Assembly (NCBI GenBank): GCA_017937655.1
Contig: JAGBDE010000047.1
Location: forward strand, 1-63,666
DNA length: 63,666 nucleotides
Source of the DNA: Clostridia bacterium
Lineage (GTDB): Bacteria > Bacillota > Clostridia > Christensenellales > Aristaeellaceae
Direction: 5' to 3'
The notes beneath the pieces are model-generated. The model saw only the letters and a list, made by a program, of their open reading frames with translations. It was not told where the DNA came from and ran no database searches. Below are positions 41,563 to 50,417 of this stretch, piece after piece (within the stretch, counting starts at the first letter, position 1; every line of letters begins with the position of its first letter). A program made the position numbers and the translations under genes.

Positions 41563-43614
41563 ATGAAAAAGATGAAATGGCTTTGCCTGATGCTTTGCTG
41601 CCTGGTGCTGTTCACCGGCTGCGAACAGCTGCAAATTGCCGGGGAGGAGACCGCCACCGCGCCCTCGCTGATGCTGCTTGATATGCCCGACTATGAAAGC
41701 CAGGAAACGGCCGTTGCGTCCACCGGCGGCGCCGACGGAACCATGGTGGTGGACCTGTGGCTGGATGCCTCCCAGCTGATGGGCGGCATCAACGAGGATC
41801 CCACCAGCCTGTACCCCCAGACGGCCCGGCGATATCGGCAGGGCGGTTTCCATTACCGCTTCGGCACCAGCACCGTGGGCTGGTATGAGGACGTGCTCCA
41901 ATGCCTGACCGAGGCCGCCGGGGACAACCGTGTCCGGGTGCTTCGCGCGGGCAACGAGCGGCTGCCGGACAGCTATCTGGAGGCCTACGGCTTCACCGGC
42001 ACCCAGGCGGAAATGCGCTCCTACCGCCGGGACCTGCTCACTTATGCCATCGACCCCATGCCCAGCGTGTTCTCAGAATTTTCCTCTGAGGACATGGTGG
42101 ACAGCTTCTATTCTCTGGGAAGCCCGCAAATGAACCAGATGGCCCGCTTTGCCGCGGGTAACGGCGCGGAGCTGGAAAACCCCGGCCAGGTGGAGCAGAT
42201 GAACCTGCTGCTCACCGCTGCGGTGGACGCCTTCCACCAGAAGAAGCAGGAGCCGCCCCGGGAACTGAACGCTACCGGCGATTCTCTGGAAAGCCCCCTC
42301 AGCTATGCCCTGAACAACCTGGACACCCGCCGGCTGTCCGTCATCACCTGCGACCCCGCCACTTTGCGCCGGGTGCAGGGCACCACGCTGGATGGCTCCC
42401 AGGTGGGGTACATCGAGGAGCTGCTCCGGCAGCGGGAACTGTTTGACTCCGGCATGTCCGTGGGCCTGTACGCCCTGCAGCTGGACTACATGGGCCATAT
42501 GGTCAGCTTCGGCGCGGCGGATTTCCCGGAATCCCTCATCTGGGGCAAGCCCAAGTACAGCGATTATGAGAAAAAAGCCGTGGGCGTGCAGCCCATGCCC
42601 CGGGTTTTGCTGATGTTGGTCATCGGCCAGGGGGATCAGGTGGACAGCTACACGAAGGCCCTGAACCAGCGTCTTAACGAAAACCGCCGCCTGAAGGAAA
42701 TGCGCGGCCCGGAGGACGGCCGCCTGGTCTACAAGGCAAATGGCGAGACCGTGGTGCAGCAACCCTTCCATTTTTCCTATGAATACACCGTCATCTCCCG
42801 GCCCGGCCTGGGCTACTACACCCAGGACACGCCCGGCGCGGAACTGACCGCCGGCGGCCAGCAAAGCCAGGAGAAAAACTGCCTGCAAACGCTGACCCTG
42901 TCCGCCGCCAAGGACGAAGTACTGGTTTATTCCTGGCCTGCGGAGGATTTGCCGGACGGCGTGCAGCTGGATCTGAGCACCCTGGCGGACGCCCGGGTGG
43001 AGGTCACCAGCAGCCTGACCCTGACGGAGATCCTGACCAATGGCCCGGAGGTCGCCCTGCCGGAAGGGAGCCAGGTGCTGACCCTGCGGGATAAGCTGTA
43101 CTGCTTCACCCAGCAGGAAAACCCCTTTGCGGATAATGACGCCGCCAATCCCTTCCGCTTGGGCAAGATCCGCTGGAGCCAGGACGGTTCCCGGCTGGAG
43201 GCGGAGGTGAAGGTGGATCACACCCGCCTGCGCAGCGGATATTACCGCATCAAGCTGGTGGCGGAGGTCACCGGCGAGCAGCTGGAATGGCCGCTGGTTC
43301 CCTGGGCCCAGAACGATACGGGCCTCAGCGTGGAGATCAGCAATGGGGACATCGTGGCCTGGCAGACGCTGATGGACGTGGTCTCCCGGTACGGCCGGGA
43401 GCGGAACAGCATTCCCAGCCAGTTCACCCACGCCTGGGGCAGCGCGGAGGAGACCACCTACAAGGGCGTGGACATCCCGGATTTCCCCCAGGTGTACAAG
43501 GCCCCTGGCCTGAGCCGGCTGCTGAGCCAGCTCAGGGATGCGGCCAACCTGGATACCGCGCCGCTGATCCGTTGTACCTTTGACGTGTTTGTGCCGGAGA
43601 TCCTCCAGCCTTGA
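41563..43614 (+). CDS. Lipoprotein with VWA-like motif, cytoskeletal module
   Basis: A 683-residue exported lipoprotein. The signal peptide MKKMKWLCLMLCCLVLFTGC ends in a lipobox with Cys20. At about residues 62-75, VVDLWLDASQLMGG resembles the first strand and metal loop (DxSxS..G) of a von Willebrand A domain, with the second Ser replaced. RLSVITCDPATLRR and a long beta-rich C-terminal region follow. I do not recognise a named family. AAAGGAGAG precedes the ATG at 41563. The next three genes encode a membrane protein, a tubulin-like and an actin-like protein, spaced closely, so it is probably the outer-surface part of that machine. Confidence 0.78.
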   Translation: MKKMKWLCLMLCCLVLFTGCEQLQIAGEETATAPSLMLLDMPDYESQETAVASTGGADGTMVVDLWLDASQLMGGINEDPTSLYPQTARRYRQGGFHYRFGTSTVGWYEDVLQCLTEAAGDNRVRVLRAGNERLPDSYLEAYGFTGTQAEMRSYRRDLLTYAIDPMPSVFSEFSSEDMVDSFYSLGSPQMNQMARFAAGNGAELENPGQVEQMNLLLTAAVDAFHQKKQEPPRELNATGDSLESPLSYALNNLDTRRLSVITCDPATLRRVQGTTLDGSQVGYIEELLRQRELFDSGMSVGLYALQLDYMGHMVSFGAADFPESLIWGKPKYSDYEKKAVGVQPMPRVLLMLVIGQGDQVDSYTKALNQRLNENRRLKEMRGPEDGRLVYKANGETVVQQPFHFSYEYTVISRPGLGYYTQDTPGAELTAGGQQSQEKNCLQTLTLSAAKDEVLVYSWPAEDLPDGVQLDLSTLADARVEVTSSLTLTEILTNGPEVALPEGSQVLTLRDKLYCFTQQENPFADNDAANPFRLGKIRWSQDGSRLEAEVKVDHTRLRSGYYRIKLVAEVTGEQLEWPLVPWAQNDTGLSVEISNGDIVAWQTLMDVVSRYGRERNSIPSQFTHAWGSAEETTYKGVDIPDFPQVYKAPGLSRLLSQLRDAANLDTAPLIRCTFDVFVPEILQP

Positions 43615-43642
43615 GAAAACTCCCTGTGAAGGAGATGATTTG

Positions 43643-44299
43643 ATGCAGACGGCTTTGCAAGCGCCGGTAAAACGCCGGAAGCGCACCCGGATGCGGTATT
43701 CCAACCGCTTCAAAGTGCTGATTTGCTATTTGGTCTGCTTTGCCCTGCCGCCCCTGTGGCTGCTTGCCTGTCTTGCGTTTGTGTATCCCTATCAGCTGAA
43801 AAACAGCGCGCCCCAGGTGCTGGATAATCTGACCCGGATGCTGCCCTTCCTGAAATCGCCCCTGGCGAATGATGTGGAGGCAGCCGCCGTGCCGGATGGG
43901 GCCCAGCTCTCCGCCGAGGTATGGAACGGCGTGCAGCAGGCCCGGGAACATCAGTGGATGCTGTTTCTGCTGGTGCTGTTTGCGGCGGCCTGGCTGCTGA
44001 CGCTGCTGATCCAGCTGATCTGGCGCTTCTGCCATACCAAGGCTTTGCAGAGCGCCAAGGCCGTCGGCCGGGCGGTGGTGCATTACCGCATCAGCATGCT
44101 GGTCATTTTCCTGCTCAACGCCCTGGCGGCGGCTCTGGTGTGGCTGCTGGGCGTGCAGTTCATCAGCGGAAGGGGCCTGTGGGACTACGTGACCTACTTT
44201 GTGCCTTATTTCCTGAACTGTCTGGCTGCCTTGTGCTGCTTCCGGCTGGCTGCGCCGCCGGCCATCAGCGGCAAAAAGGCGTTCTTCAAACGTTTGTAA
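43643..44299 (+). CDS. Four-helix membrane protein, cytoskeletal module
   Basis: A 218-residue integral membrane protein with a basic N-terminus (PVKRRKRTRMRYSNR) and four predicted helices: VLICYLVCFALPPLWLLACL, WMLFLLVLFAAAWLLTLLIQ, ISMLVIFLLNALAAALVWLL and YFVPYFLNCLAALCCFRL. A loop of about 70 residues between helices 1 and 2 is probably extracellular. It has no recognised family. GAAGGAGATGATTTG precedes the ATG. It starts 28 bp after the lipoprotein and ends 15 bp before the tubulin-like gene; it could link the surface protein to the cytosolic filaments. Confidence 0.75.
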   Translation: MQTALQAPVKRRKRTRMRYSNRFKVLICYLVCFALPPLWLLACLAFVYPYQLKNSAPQVLDNLTRMLPFLKSPLANDVEAAAVPDGAQLSAEVWNGVQQAREHQWMLFLLVLFAAAWLLTLLIQLIWRFCHTKALQSAKAVGRAVVHYRISMLVIFLLNALAAALVWLLGVQFISGRGLWDYVTYFVPYFLNCLAALCCFRLAAPPAISGKKAFFKRL

Positions 44300-44314
44300 G
44301 AAGGGAGGGCTTTC

Positions 44315-46432
44315 ATGGGCTGCTATGTTCTTGCTGTGGGCGGAACCGGCAATAAAATACTGGAAAGCCTTGTCTATTGTGCTGCAATTGACGGTTTTTA
44401 TACCCTGGACGGGGAGGGCGTCCGCAGGCCCATCCCGGAAATCCACATGCTTTCCGTGGACGTGGACAGCGCCTGCGGCAACACCACCCGGGCCAAGCGG
44501 GCTGCCGAATATTACGAGGACATCCGCCAGGCCTACGAAAGCTACCCGGCACGTCACCCCGGCTTTCACACCGCGGTGCTGGCCCAGCGCTGGAACATGA
44601 ACCTGTCCCGCCGGGCCATGTCCGTGGATAAGCTGGTGGAGGGACATCGCCGGGATAAGCTGCTGAGCCGTACTTTGTTCAGCCGCACCGAGTCTTCTCT
44701 GGAATACAGCGAGGGCTTCCGGGGCCATCCCGACCTGGGCGTTCTGTTCTTTTCCGATTTGCTGAACTCCCTGGACCGCCTCCGGGCCGAGGGCCAGCCT
44801 GACGAAATGAACAACCTGATGGATCGGATGCAGGCGGAAATCGCCCGTGGGGAAAAGGTGAAGCTGATCCTTTGCGGAAGCATTTTCGGCGGCACCGGCG
44901 CCAGCGGCATTCCTGCCATCGCCCGGTTTTTGCGGGAGCGGTTCAGGGCCGGAAGCGACCTGTTCGAGATCGGCGCCATGCTGATGCTGCCCTACTACAA
45001 GGTTCCGCCGTCCTCCCAGAACGAGGAGCTGGAGATTGTGGTCAAGAGCTCCACCTTCCTGGACAAGGCCCGCACCGCGCTGCAGTACTACGGCATGGAG
45101 GGCATGATCCGCTCCGGCGAGGGCGACGAAAAAGGCGTGTTCGACGCGCTGTACATGCTGGGCCTGCCCATGGAGGCATTCATTACCACCCGCATCTATT
45201 CCACCGGCTCCCAGAGCCAGGAAAATGACGCCCACATGCTGGAGTGGATGGCCACCCGGTGCATCTCCCACTTTTTCCGCACCGGCTTCCGCGGCAGCGA
45301 GGCCCATAACATCGACTGCTACTACTACCAGTGGCATACGCCCCAGCTCAGCTGGCAGAGCTTTGACAGCGAGGAAGAGCTGTACCGCAAGGGCTACACC
45401 AGCCTGCTGAAGGCCGCCGCCCTGTTCTTTGCGGAGCTGTATCCCTCGGTGGTGAAATGCGCCGCCGGCGACCGCCGCAGCTGCACCCGCATCCCATACT
45501 GTGCGCCGTATTTCTCTGCGTTCCGCAAAAAGGGCAGCGTGGAGCAGGCCCATCTGGAAACGCTGGTGCAGTCCCTGTACCATTTCCTGAATTTCTACTC
45601 CAACTGGATGATCCAGATCATCCGCACCATTCCGTCCACCATGCGGGAAAAGCGCAAGAGCGAAACTCTCCGCACCCTGGCAGCGGAAAACTACGACCGG
45701 CTGGTAAAACGCCGGGCCCTGCTCACCCAGCGGGAAATGTCCCCCGAGGAAGGCCGCACCTGGCAGGAGGAGACCCGCGCCCTCAAAAAGGAATACGAGG
45801 AAATGCAGCAGACCCGCGCCATGCTGATGAAGCAGATCGGCGGGTATGCCTGGCTGTCCGTTTTGAAGGACGCCCAGGACGGCATGCGGGAGAAGCTCTA
45901 TCGGCAGGAAGAGGACATCGCTGAGCTGGAAACCCAGCTGGAACGCTGGCAGGGCGAGGACAGCCAGCTGGTGGATCCGCAAACCGTCCGCCAGAGCGTG
46001 GAGCGGCTGGACGCCATGCAGCGGGTGGCCGATACCCTGGAACTCTGCCGGGAACAGATCAGCGGGGACATCGAGACTGCCATCCGGGAAAACGTGGTGG
46101 AGCGCGCCCCCGAGGAGGACGCCAAGGACGAGGAAGCCCTTTCCCAGAACGGCCTGATGGACGCGGCGCTGATGGAAAAGCTCCACACGCTGCTTTCCCA
46201 GTACGGCCTGAAACCCAATCAGCGCAACGCCCACGTGTTTGACGCGGCGTCGCTGGAGATTCAGAAGGGCCTGAACAAGCTGTCCATCCAGCGGGTGCCC
46301 GACCGGCTGGATACCACCCGGGTCATCGCCGGGATGGGCGGCGGAACGCTGCATGGAAGCGGCGCGGAGGGCGCGCTTTGCTCCTTCCTGACCACGCTTC
46401 TGCGCGCTGTGGGAGAGGAGGAAGGCCTGTGA
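44315..46432 (+). CDS. Tubulin/FtsZ-like GTPase (Tubulin_2 type)
   Basis: A 705-residue cytosolic protein with the nucleotide-binding layout of the tubulin superfamily. The N-terminal loop VLAVGGTGNKILESL (5-19) and the glycine-rich T4-type loop CGSIFGGTGASGIPAIARFL (187-206, GGTGAS at 192-197) correspond to the GTP-binding and tubulin signature loops. MLSVDVDS (about 45-52) fits another strand end. Charged coiled coils follow (about 470-600). GGTLHGSGAEGALCSFLTTLL closes the chain. The pattern fits the tubulin-like family PF13809, uncharacterised in bacteria. AAGGGAGGG precedes the ATG. It overlaps the actin-like gene by 4 bp. Polymerisation is predicted, not shown. Confidence 0.85.
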   Translation: MGCYVLAVGGTGNKILESLVYCAAIDGFYTLDGEGVRRPIPEIHMLSVDVDSACGNTTRAKRAAEYYEDIRQAYESYPARHPGFHTAVLAQRWNMNLSRRAMSVDKLVEGHRRDKLLSRTLFSRTESSLEYSEGFRGHPDLGVLFFSDLLNSLDRLRAEGQPDEMNNLMDRMQAEIARGEKVKLILCGSIFGGTGASGIPAIARFLRERFRAGSDLFEIGAMLMLPYYKVPPSSQNEELEIVVKSSTFLDKARTALQYYGMEGMIRSGEGDEKGVFDALYMLGLPMEAFITTRIYSTGSQSQENDAHMLEWMATRCISHFFRTGFRGSEAHNIDCYYYQWHTPQLSWQSFDSEEELYRKGYTSLLKAAALFFAELYPSVVKCAAGDRRSCTRIPYCAPYFSAFRKKGSVEQAHLETLVQSLYHFLNFYSNWMIQIIRTIPSTMREKRKSETLRTLAAENYDRLVKRRALLTQREMSPEEGRTWQEETRALKKEYEEMQQTRAMLMKQIGGYAWLSVLKDAQDGMREKLYRQEEDIAELETQLERWQGEDSQLVDPQTVRQSVERLDAMQRVADTLELCREQISGDIETAIRENVVERAPEEDAKDEEALSQNGLMDAALMEKLHTLLSQYGLKPNQRNAHVFDAASLEIQKGLNKLSIQRVPDRLDTTRVIAGMGGGTLHGSGAEGALCSFLTTLLRAVGEEEGL

Positions 46433-49400
46433 AGAAAAGCAGAATCCGCCCGGTGGACCAGCAAAAGGAACAGCTGGACCGGGATACGCCCTATTTGACC
46501 CTTTTGCCGGACATGGACGAGGGGCTGCACATCGGCTACAAGCCCACGGCGGGCATTCAGAGCGACGGCAACCAGAAGCCCATGGAGTGGCTTGATCAGT
46601 TTGCAAAATTCATCAAAACCCAGGGCGAGGACGTGGGGTATTCCATCCCGGACGTGCTGGCCAGCGAGCAGCAGCTGCGCCGCCTGGCGCGCCTGCCCGG
46701 GGATATGGCCCTGCGCCACCAGGAAATGGTGGACTACCGGGGCGTGCTTGCGCTGCTGCTTTTGTGGGACGTGATCGCCAGCGATTCCGCCTGCGCCACG
46801 CTGACCATTGAGCCGGTGCTGGAGGGCGCCGAGGAAGGCAGCTTCTCCGGCGCGGTGGGCCGTGCGCTGCCGGAAGGCCGCGCCAGGGAAGGGCTGTATG
46901 TGTTTGCCCTATCCCGGCCCAAGTCCGAAAACCCTGAAAAAACGCCCATCTGCCTCCTGTCCCGGGCCATGATCGTGATGCCCGCGGCCAACCTGGGCGA
47001 CCTGAGCAACCTGCTGCCCCCCAGCGTAAACTGGTACGACCGCAGCCGCAAGCGCTTCGTCGATCCCTGCCCCTATTTGGACGAGGAAATGTGCGCGGTG
47101 CTCATTCCCCGGCTGCGCCTGCTCCAAACCCTGAACGAGGAGACCCCCGGCAGCTACATTTACTCGCCGGAGGCCCAGCTCTGCGCCCTTCTGGACAAGT
47201 TCATCCGGGACATCCTGGCTGAGCGGGAAGGCTGGCGGGAAAGCGTCAAGGCCGGCGACGAATCCGCCGTGGAGGGCTTCCGCACCCGCATCCTGACCAT
47301 CTACGGCCTGGCGGAGCGGCAGCAAAATTTGCAGCTGGAAATGTTCACCTACCCGGCGGACGCATCTGACGCTGGCGGCAACGTGCTCATCAGCGGCATC
47401 CTGCCTGCGGAAGGCATCGACCTGCCGGAAAACGCCGGCGAGGACGCGGTGCTCTACACCATGAACGGCGTGCCCTTTGCCCGGTTCTCCACCGCCTTTT
47501 TGCTGGAGCCTGCCCGGTCTGCCGGGGAGGAGGAGATGCTGGCCCGGGCCCGGGAAGAGATCGCCCTGCTGGATCAGTACGACGAAGCCTGGCGGGGCCG
47601 CATGGCCAAGGTGCTGGGGCAGCTGAGCCAGGAGACCCAGGGCCGCACCGGCGTGGATCCGGCGGTGCCGGAACTTTTGCACCGGTGGAGCGTCCAGTAC
47701 GCCAACGCGCCCCAGTACGGGGACAGCGATATCCTGCTCCGCTACCCGGAGGACACCTCGGCCCAGACCCTGTCGCCTTTGCTGGAACGGCTTTTCGGCG
47801 AGGGAGCGGAGGGCTGCATCCGGGAGCCTTTCTCGGACTGCTTGCTGTTGATGGATCAGGTGGACGGCTGCCCGCTGCCTGAGTGGCTGGCGGAGATCTG
47901 CCGCGTCCGGGACGTGCCGGAAAACCACAGCGTGTATTTTGTGCCGCCCATTTCCCAGAATCTAGCCACCTGGCTGATGGAAAAGGGCCAGACGGGCGAT
48001 CTGACCGCCCCCCGGCTTTTGCCGGAAAGCCTGCGCTGCCGCATGTTGGAGGATGGCCGCATCGAGGCCAGCTTTGCCGTGGGCAGCCGCAGCGCCAACA
48101 AGGACGGCGTGCTGGGCAAGGTCACCTTTGTGAGGACCTACGAGCTTCGCGCTCTGCCGGAAAAAGGCGCGGCCGTGACCCTGGCCGCCGCGGCCATGCC
48201 CTCGGTGACGGTCTGGCCCAACGTCCGCCTTGCATCCGGCCAGTGGAAGCAGTACTTTGTCCACACCCATAACCCCCAGACCCTGGACGCTTTCACCTGG
48301 TCCGGCACAGAGTGGACCCGGGGCAGCCTGCGTTCCGCCCAGGGCCAGCAGCCCGGTCAGATGGACCGCCGCAGCTGGCACACCGTCCGCACGGAGCAGT
48401 TCCCGGCCTATGTTTCCCTGCGCCGGGGCAGCCTCGGCTTCGGCATGCTGCTCAACGACCTGCCCTTCACCCAGCTGCGCTATGAGCAGCCCGCCATCAT
48501 CGGCGTGGACTTTGGCTCCATCGCCACCACGGTCATGATGCGCCAGGGCGACAAGGTGCAGCCCGCCTCCCTGCCGGAAAGCCTCCATGGGGTGCTTCTG
48601 TCGGGCGAGGAAAACCTGGATAAGATCCTCATGGAAGAATTCCTGCCCTGGAACGCGCTGGTGGCGGGTCAGCCGGGGGAAAGCACCTATTACAGCGTGG
48701 TGGATCTCTTCGGCCACGGGCCGGAGGACTGGCAGAACGTGCTGGAGGACGGCCACATCTACTATCCGGACGGCATGGCCGCCTTGATGCAGAAAAACAG
48801 CAACACCCTCTATTACGACCTGAAGTGGAGCGACGAGGAATTCGTGCTGCGCTGCCTCAGGCTGTTCCTCAAGCAGATGATGCTCCAGGCGTCTCTGGCT
48901 GCCAGGCTGTGGGGCTCTGCGTCCCTGAGCTGGCGGGTCAGCGTGCCCGGAGCCCTGCCGCCCCATCGGCAGGAGGCGTATCTGGATATGATGCGTGGCC
49001 TGGCCCGGGAAGTGGCCAAGGAGACGGGCATGCCCCTCACCGGCGGCTGTCCCCCGGTGCTCTACGCCCTGGAAAATCAGGCCGACGGCCTGTACTTCCG
49101 CCACCGCAACGAGGTCAACGCAGGCAGCGGTTATGTGAATCTGGATATCGGCGGCAGCACGGCCGACCTGAGCCTGTGGCTCAGCGGAGGCAGCCATGCC
49201 ACCGCGGAATGCTCGTTGCTGCTGGGCTGCCGGAAGATTCTTTACGGCTCCATCGCCGCCGGCCATGTGGACGATTTCCGCCGGGACTTCACCCGGGGCA
49301 ACGCGAAGCTGGCTGCCGCCGCCGACGGTCTTGCGGACGAGATGCTGAACGCCGGATCCTCCACCCGGGCTCAGCAGAAGAGCATGCTCCTCATGGACGA

Positions 49401-50082
49401 TTTCTTCGCCAGCTATGCAGGCAAGATCCGCCGGGCAATTTCGGAATTCCGCGCCCAGGGGCAGATCAGCTATACGGAATCCCTGCTGCTGTTTAACTTT
49501 GCGTTCCTGTTCCGCCTCTCGGGCCTGATGATGCAGCGGGCTTACGAGGATCAGGAACTGCGCCAGAAGCTGCCCCGCCGCATGGAAATCTGCATTGCGG
49601 GCAACGGCGGCCAGCTATTGAAGGTCTTCTCCCGGGAACAGCTGCAAAGCCTGTGCATGCTGGCGCTGGGCGTGCTTTGCAAGGAGCATCCGGTGAAGAT
49701 CCTTGCGCCGGTGCAGAGTGCGGATCCCAAGCAGGAAGTGGCCTTGGGCCTTCTGCACAGCGAGGGCGACCTGCACAGCACACTGCAAAGCGTGGAACGC
49801 TGGAACGGCACCTTCCTGGGCGACGACGGCCAGAGCCTGATGGGCGAGGAAGAGTTCCTGACCACCTTCCTGGAGCAGTTTGCCCGCAGCTTCCCCCAGG
49901 CGGCTAACCGGCTGCTGAGTGCGGCCATGGAGGCGGATTCCACCGGCGACGCCCGGCTGACCGCTGCCGCCCGGATGGAGCTGAGCAACATTCTGGTCAA
50001 CGAGCACGCCCGCACCCCGGAGGACGATTTTGGCACCTACATTCGCTGCTTCGCGGCCATGAAGAAGCTGTGGAGAGTGTAA
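46429..50082 (+). CDS. Large protein with C-terminal actin/Hsp70-like ATPase domain
   Basis: A 1217-residue protein. Residues 1 to about 685 match no family I recognise; they are acidic and probably globular. The C-terminal half carries actin-ATPase motifs in order: phosphate-1 IIGVDFGSIATTVMM (Asp694), phosphate-2 NLDIGGSTADLSLWL (Asp906), and the adenosine motif ICIAGNGGQLL (about 1054-1064). The spacing is larger than in MreB or DnaK, indicating insertions. SrfB-like virulence-associated proteins are a possible relative. The start is GTG at 46429 with AGGAGG 7 bp upstream, overlapping the tubulin-like stop by 4 bp (GTGA), so the two proteins are made together and probably act together. Confidence 0.82.
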   Translation: MKKSRIRPVDQQKEQLDRDTPYLTLLPDMDEGLHIGYKPTAGIQSDGNQKPMEWLDQFAKFIKTQGEDVGYSIPDVLASEQQLRRLARLPGDMALRHQEMVDYRGVLALLLLWDVIASDSACATLTIEPVLEGAEEGSFSGAVGRALPEGRAREGLYVFALSRPKSENPEKTPICLLSRAMIVMPAANLGDLSNLLPPSVNWYDRSRKRFVDPCPYLDEEMCAVLIPRLRLLQTLNEETPGSYIYSPEAQLCALLDKFIRDILAEREGWRESVKAGDESAVEGFRTRILTIYGLAERQQNLQLEMFTYPADASDAGGNVLISGILPAEGIDLPENAGEDAVLYTMNGVPFARFSTAFLLEPARSAGEEEMLARAREEIALLDQYDEAWRGRMAKVLGQLSQETQGRTGVDPAVPELLHRWSVQYANAPQYGDSDILLRYPEDTSAQTLSPLLERLFGEGAEGCIREPFSDCLLLMDQVDGCPLPEWLAEICRVRDVPENHSVYFVPPISQNLATWLMEKGQTGDLTAPRLLPESLRCRMLEDGRIEASFAVGSRSANKDGVLGKVTFVRTYELRALPEKGAAVTLAAAAMPSVTVWPNVRLASGQWKQYFVHTHNPQTLDAFTWSGTEWTRGSLRSAQGQQPGQMDRRSWHTVRTEQFPAYVSLRRGSLGFGMLLNDLPFTQLRYEQPAIIGVDFGSIATTVMMRQGDKVQPASLPESLHGVLLSGEENLDKILMEEFLPWNALVAGQPGESTYYSVVDLFGHGPEDWQNVLEDGHIYYPDGMAALMQKNSNTLYYDLKWSDEEFVLRCLRLFLKQMMLQASLAARLWGSASLSWRVSVPGALPPHRQEAYLDMMRGLAREVAKETGMPLTGGCPPVLYALENQADGLYFRHRNEVNAGSGYVNLDIGGSTADLSLWLSGGSHATAECSLLLGCRKILYGSIAAGHVDDFRRDFTRGNAKLAAAADGLADEMLNAGSSTRAQQKSMLLMDDFFASYAGKIRRAISEFRAQGQISYTESLLLFNFAFLFRLSGLMMQRAYEDQELRQKLPRRMEICIAGNGGQLLKVFSREQLQSLCMLALGVLCKEHPVKILAPVQSADPKQEVALGLLHSEGDLHSTLQSVERWNGTFLGDDGQSLMGEEEFLTTFLEQFARSFPQAANRLLSAAMEADSTGDARLTAAARMELSNILVNEHARTPEDDFGTYIRCFAAMKKLWRV

Positions 50083-50151
50083 GTCGTTTTTAAGACAATA
50101 TTGCATCCAGTGTTTCGGAAAGGAACAAGGCATCCTGATTGAGTGCACTGG

Positions 50152-50196
50152 AAAAAACCGGCTTTCATGCCTGACTTGGGCAAAAGCCGGTTTTTT
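50152..50196. terminator. Strong terminator after the cytoskeletal module
   Basis: AAAAAACCGGCTTT (50152-50165) pairs perfectly with AAAGCCGGTTTTTT (50183-50196). It is symmetrical enough to work on both strands. Its loop holds ACTTGGGC, like the CCTGGG loop of the other hairpins in this repeat family. Confidence 0.85.
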
Positions 50197-50287
50197 GACT
50201 CTTTCAGTGAAGATCCCCTCCCAAAATGCGCGCTTGGGTTGACAATGCATTCCCTTTATCAAAAAGCCTGTCGCAACAAAAAGAAAA

Positions 50288-50411
50288 AACCAGTTTCTGC
50301 ACCCAACCTGGGTAGAAGCTGGTTTTTCTTTGGTTCTTTCTTTTTTACGAAAAAAGAAAGAACAGAGCTTTTCTTTTGCTACTTTTCTTTTTCGTTGAAA
50401 AAGGAAAGTAG
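50288..50411. repeat. Terminator plus two stacked pyrimidine/purine hairpins
   Basis: AACCAGTTTCT/AGAAGCTGGTT (50288-50324) with inner ACCCA/TGGGT is followed by a 14-bp perfect hairpin 50333-50363 (loop ACG) and a 15-bp hairpin 50379-50411 (one G-U, loop GTT), ending in AACGCG. It lies between convergent genes (50082 and 50418), as do the arrays at 2539 and 32329. The rest of this 335-bp gap shows no gene. Confidence 0.82.
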
Positions 50412-50417
50412 AACGCG

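Noticed and set aside
43532..46606. A 1024-residue minus-strand open frame opposite the tubulin-like gene
   Set aside because: It is low-complexity His/Gln/Ala-rich, has no motif, and spans two real genes.
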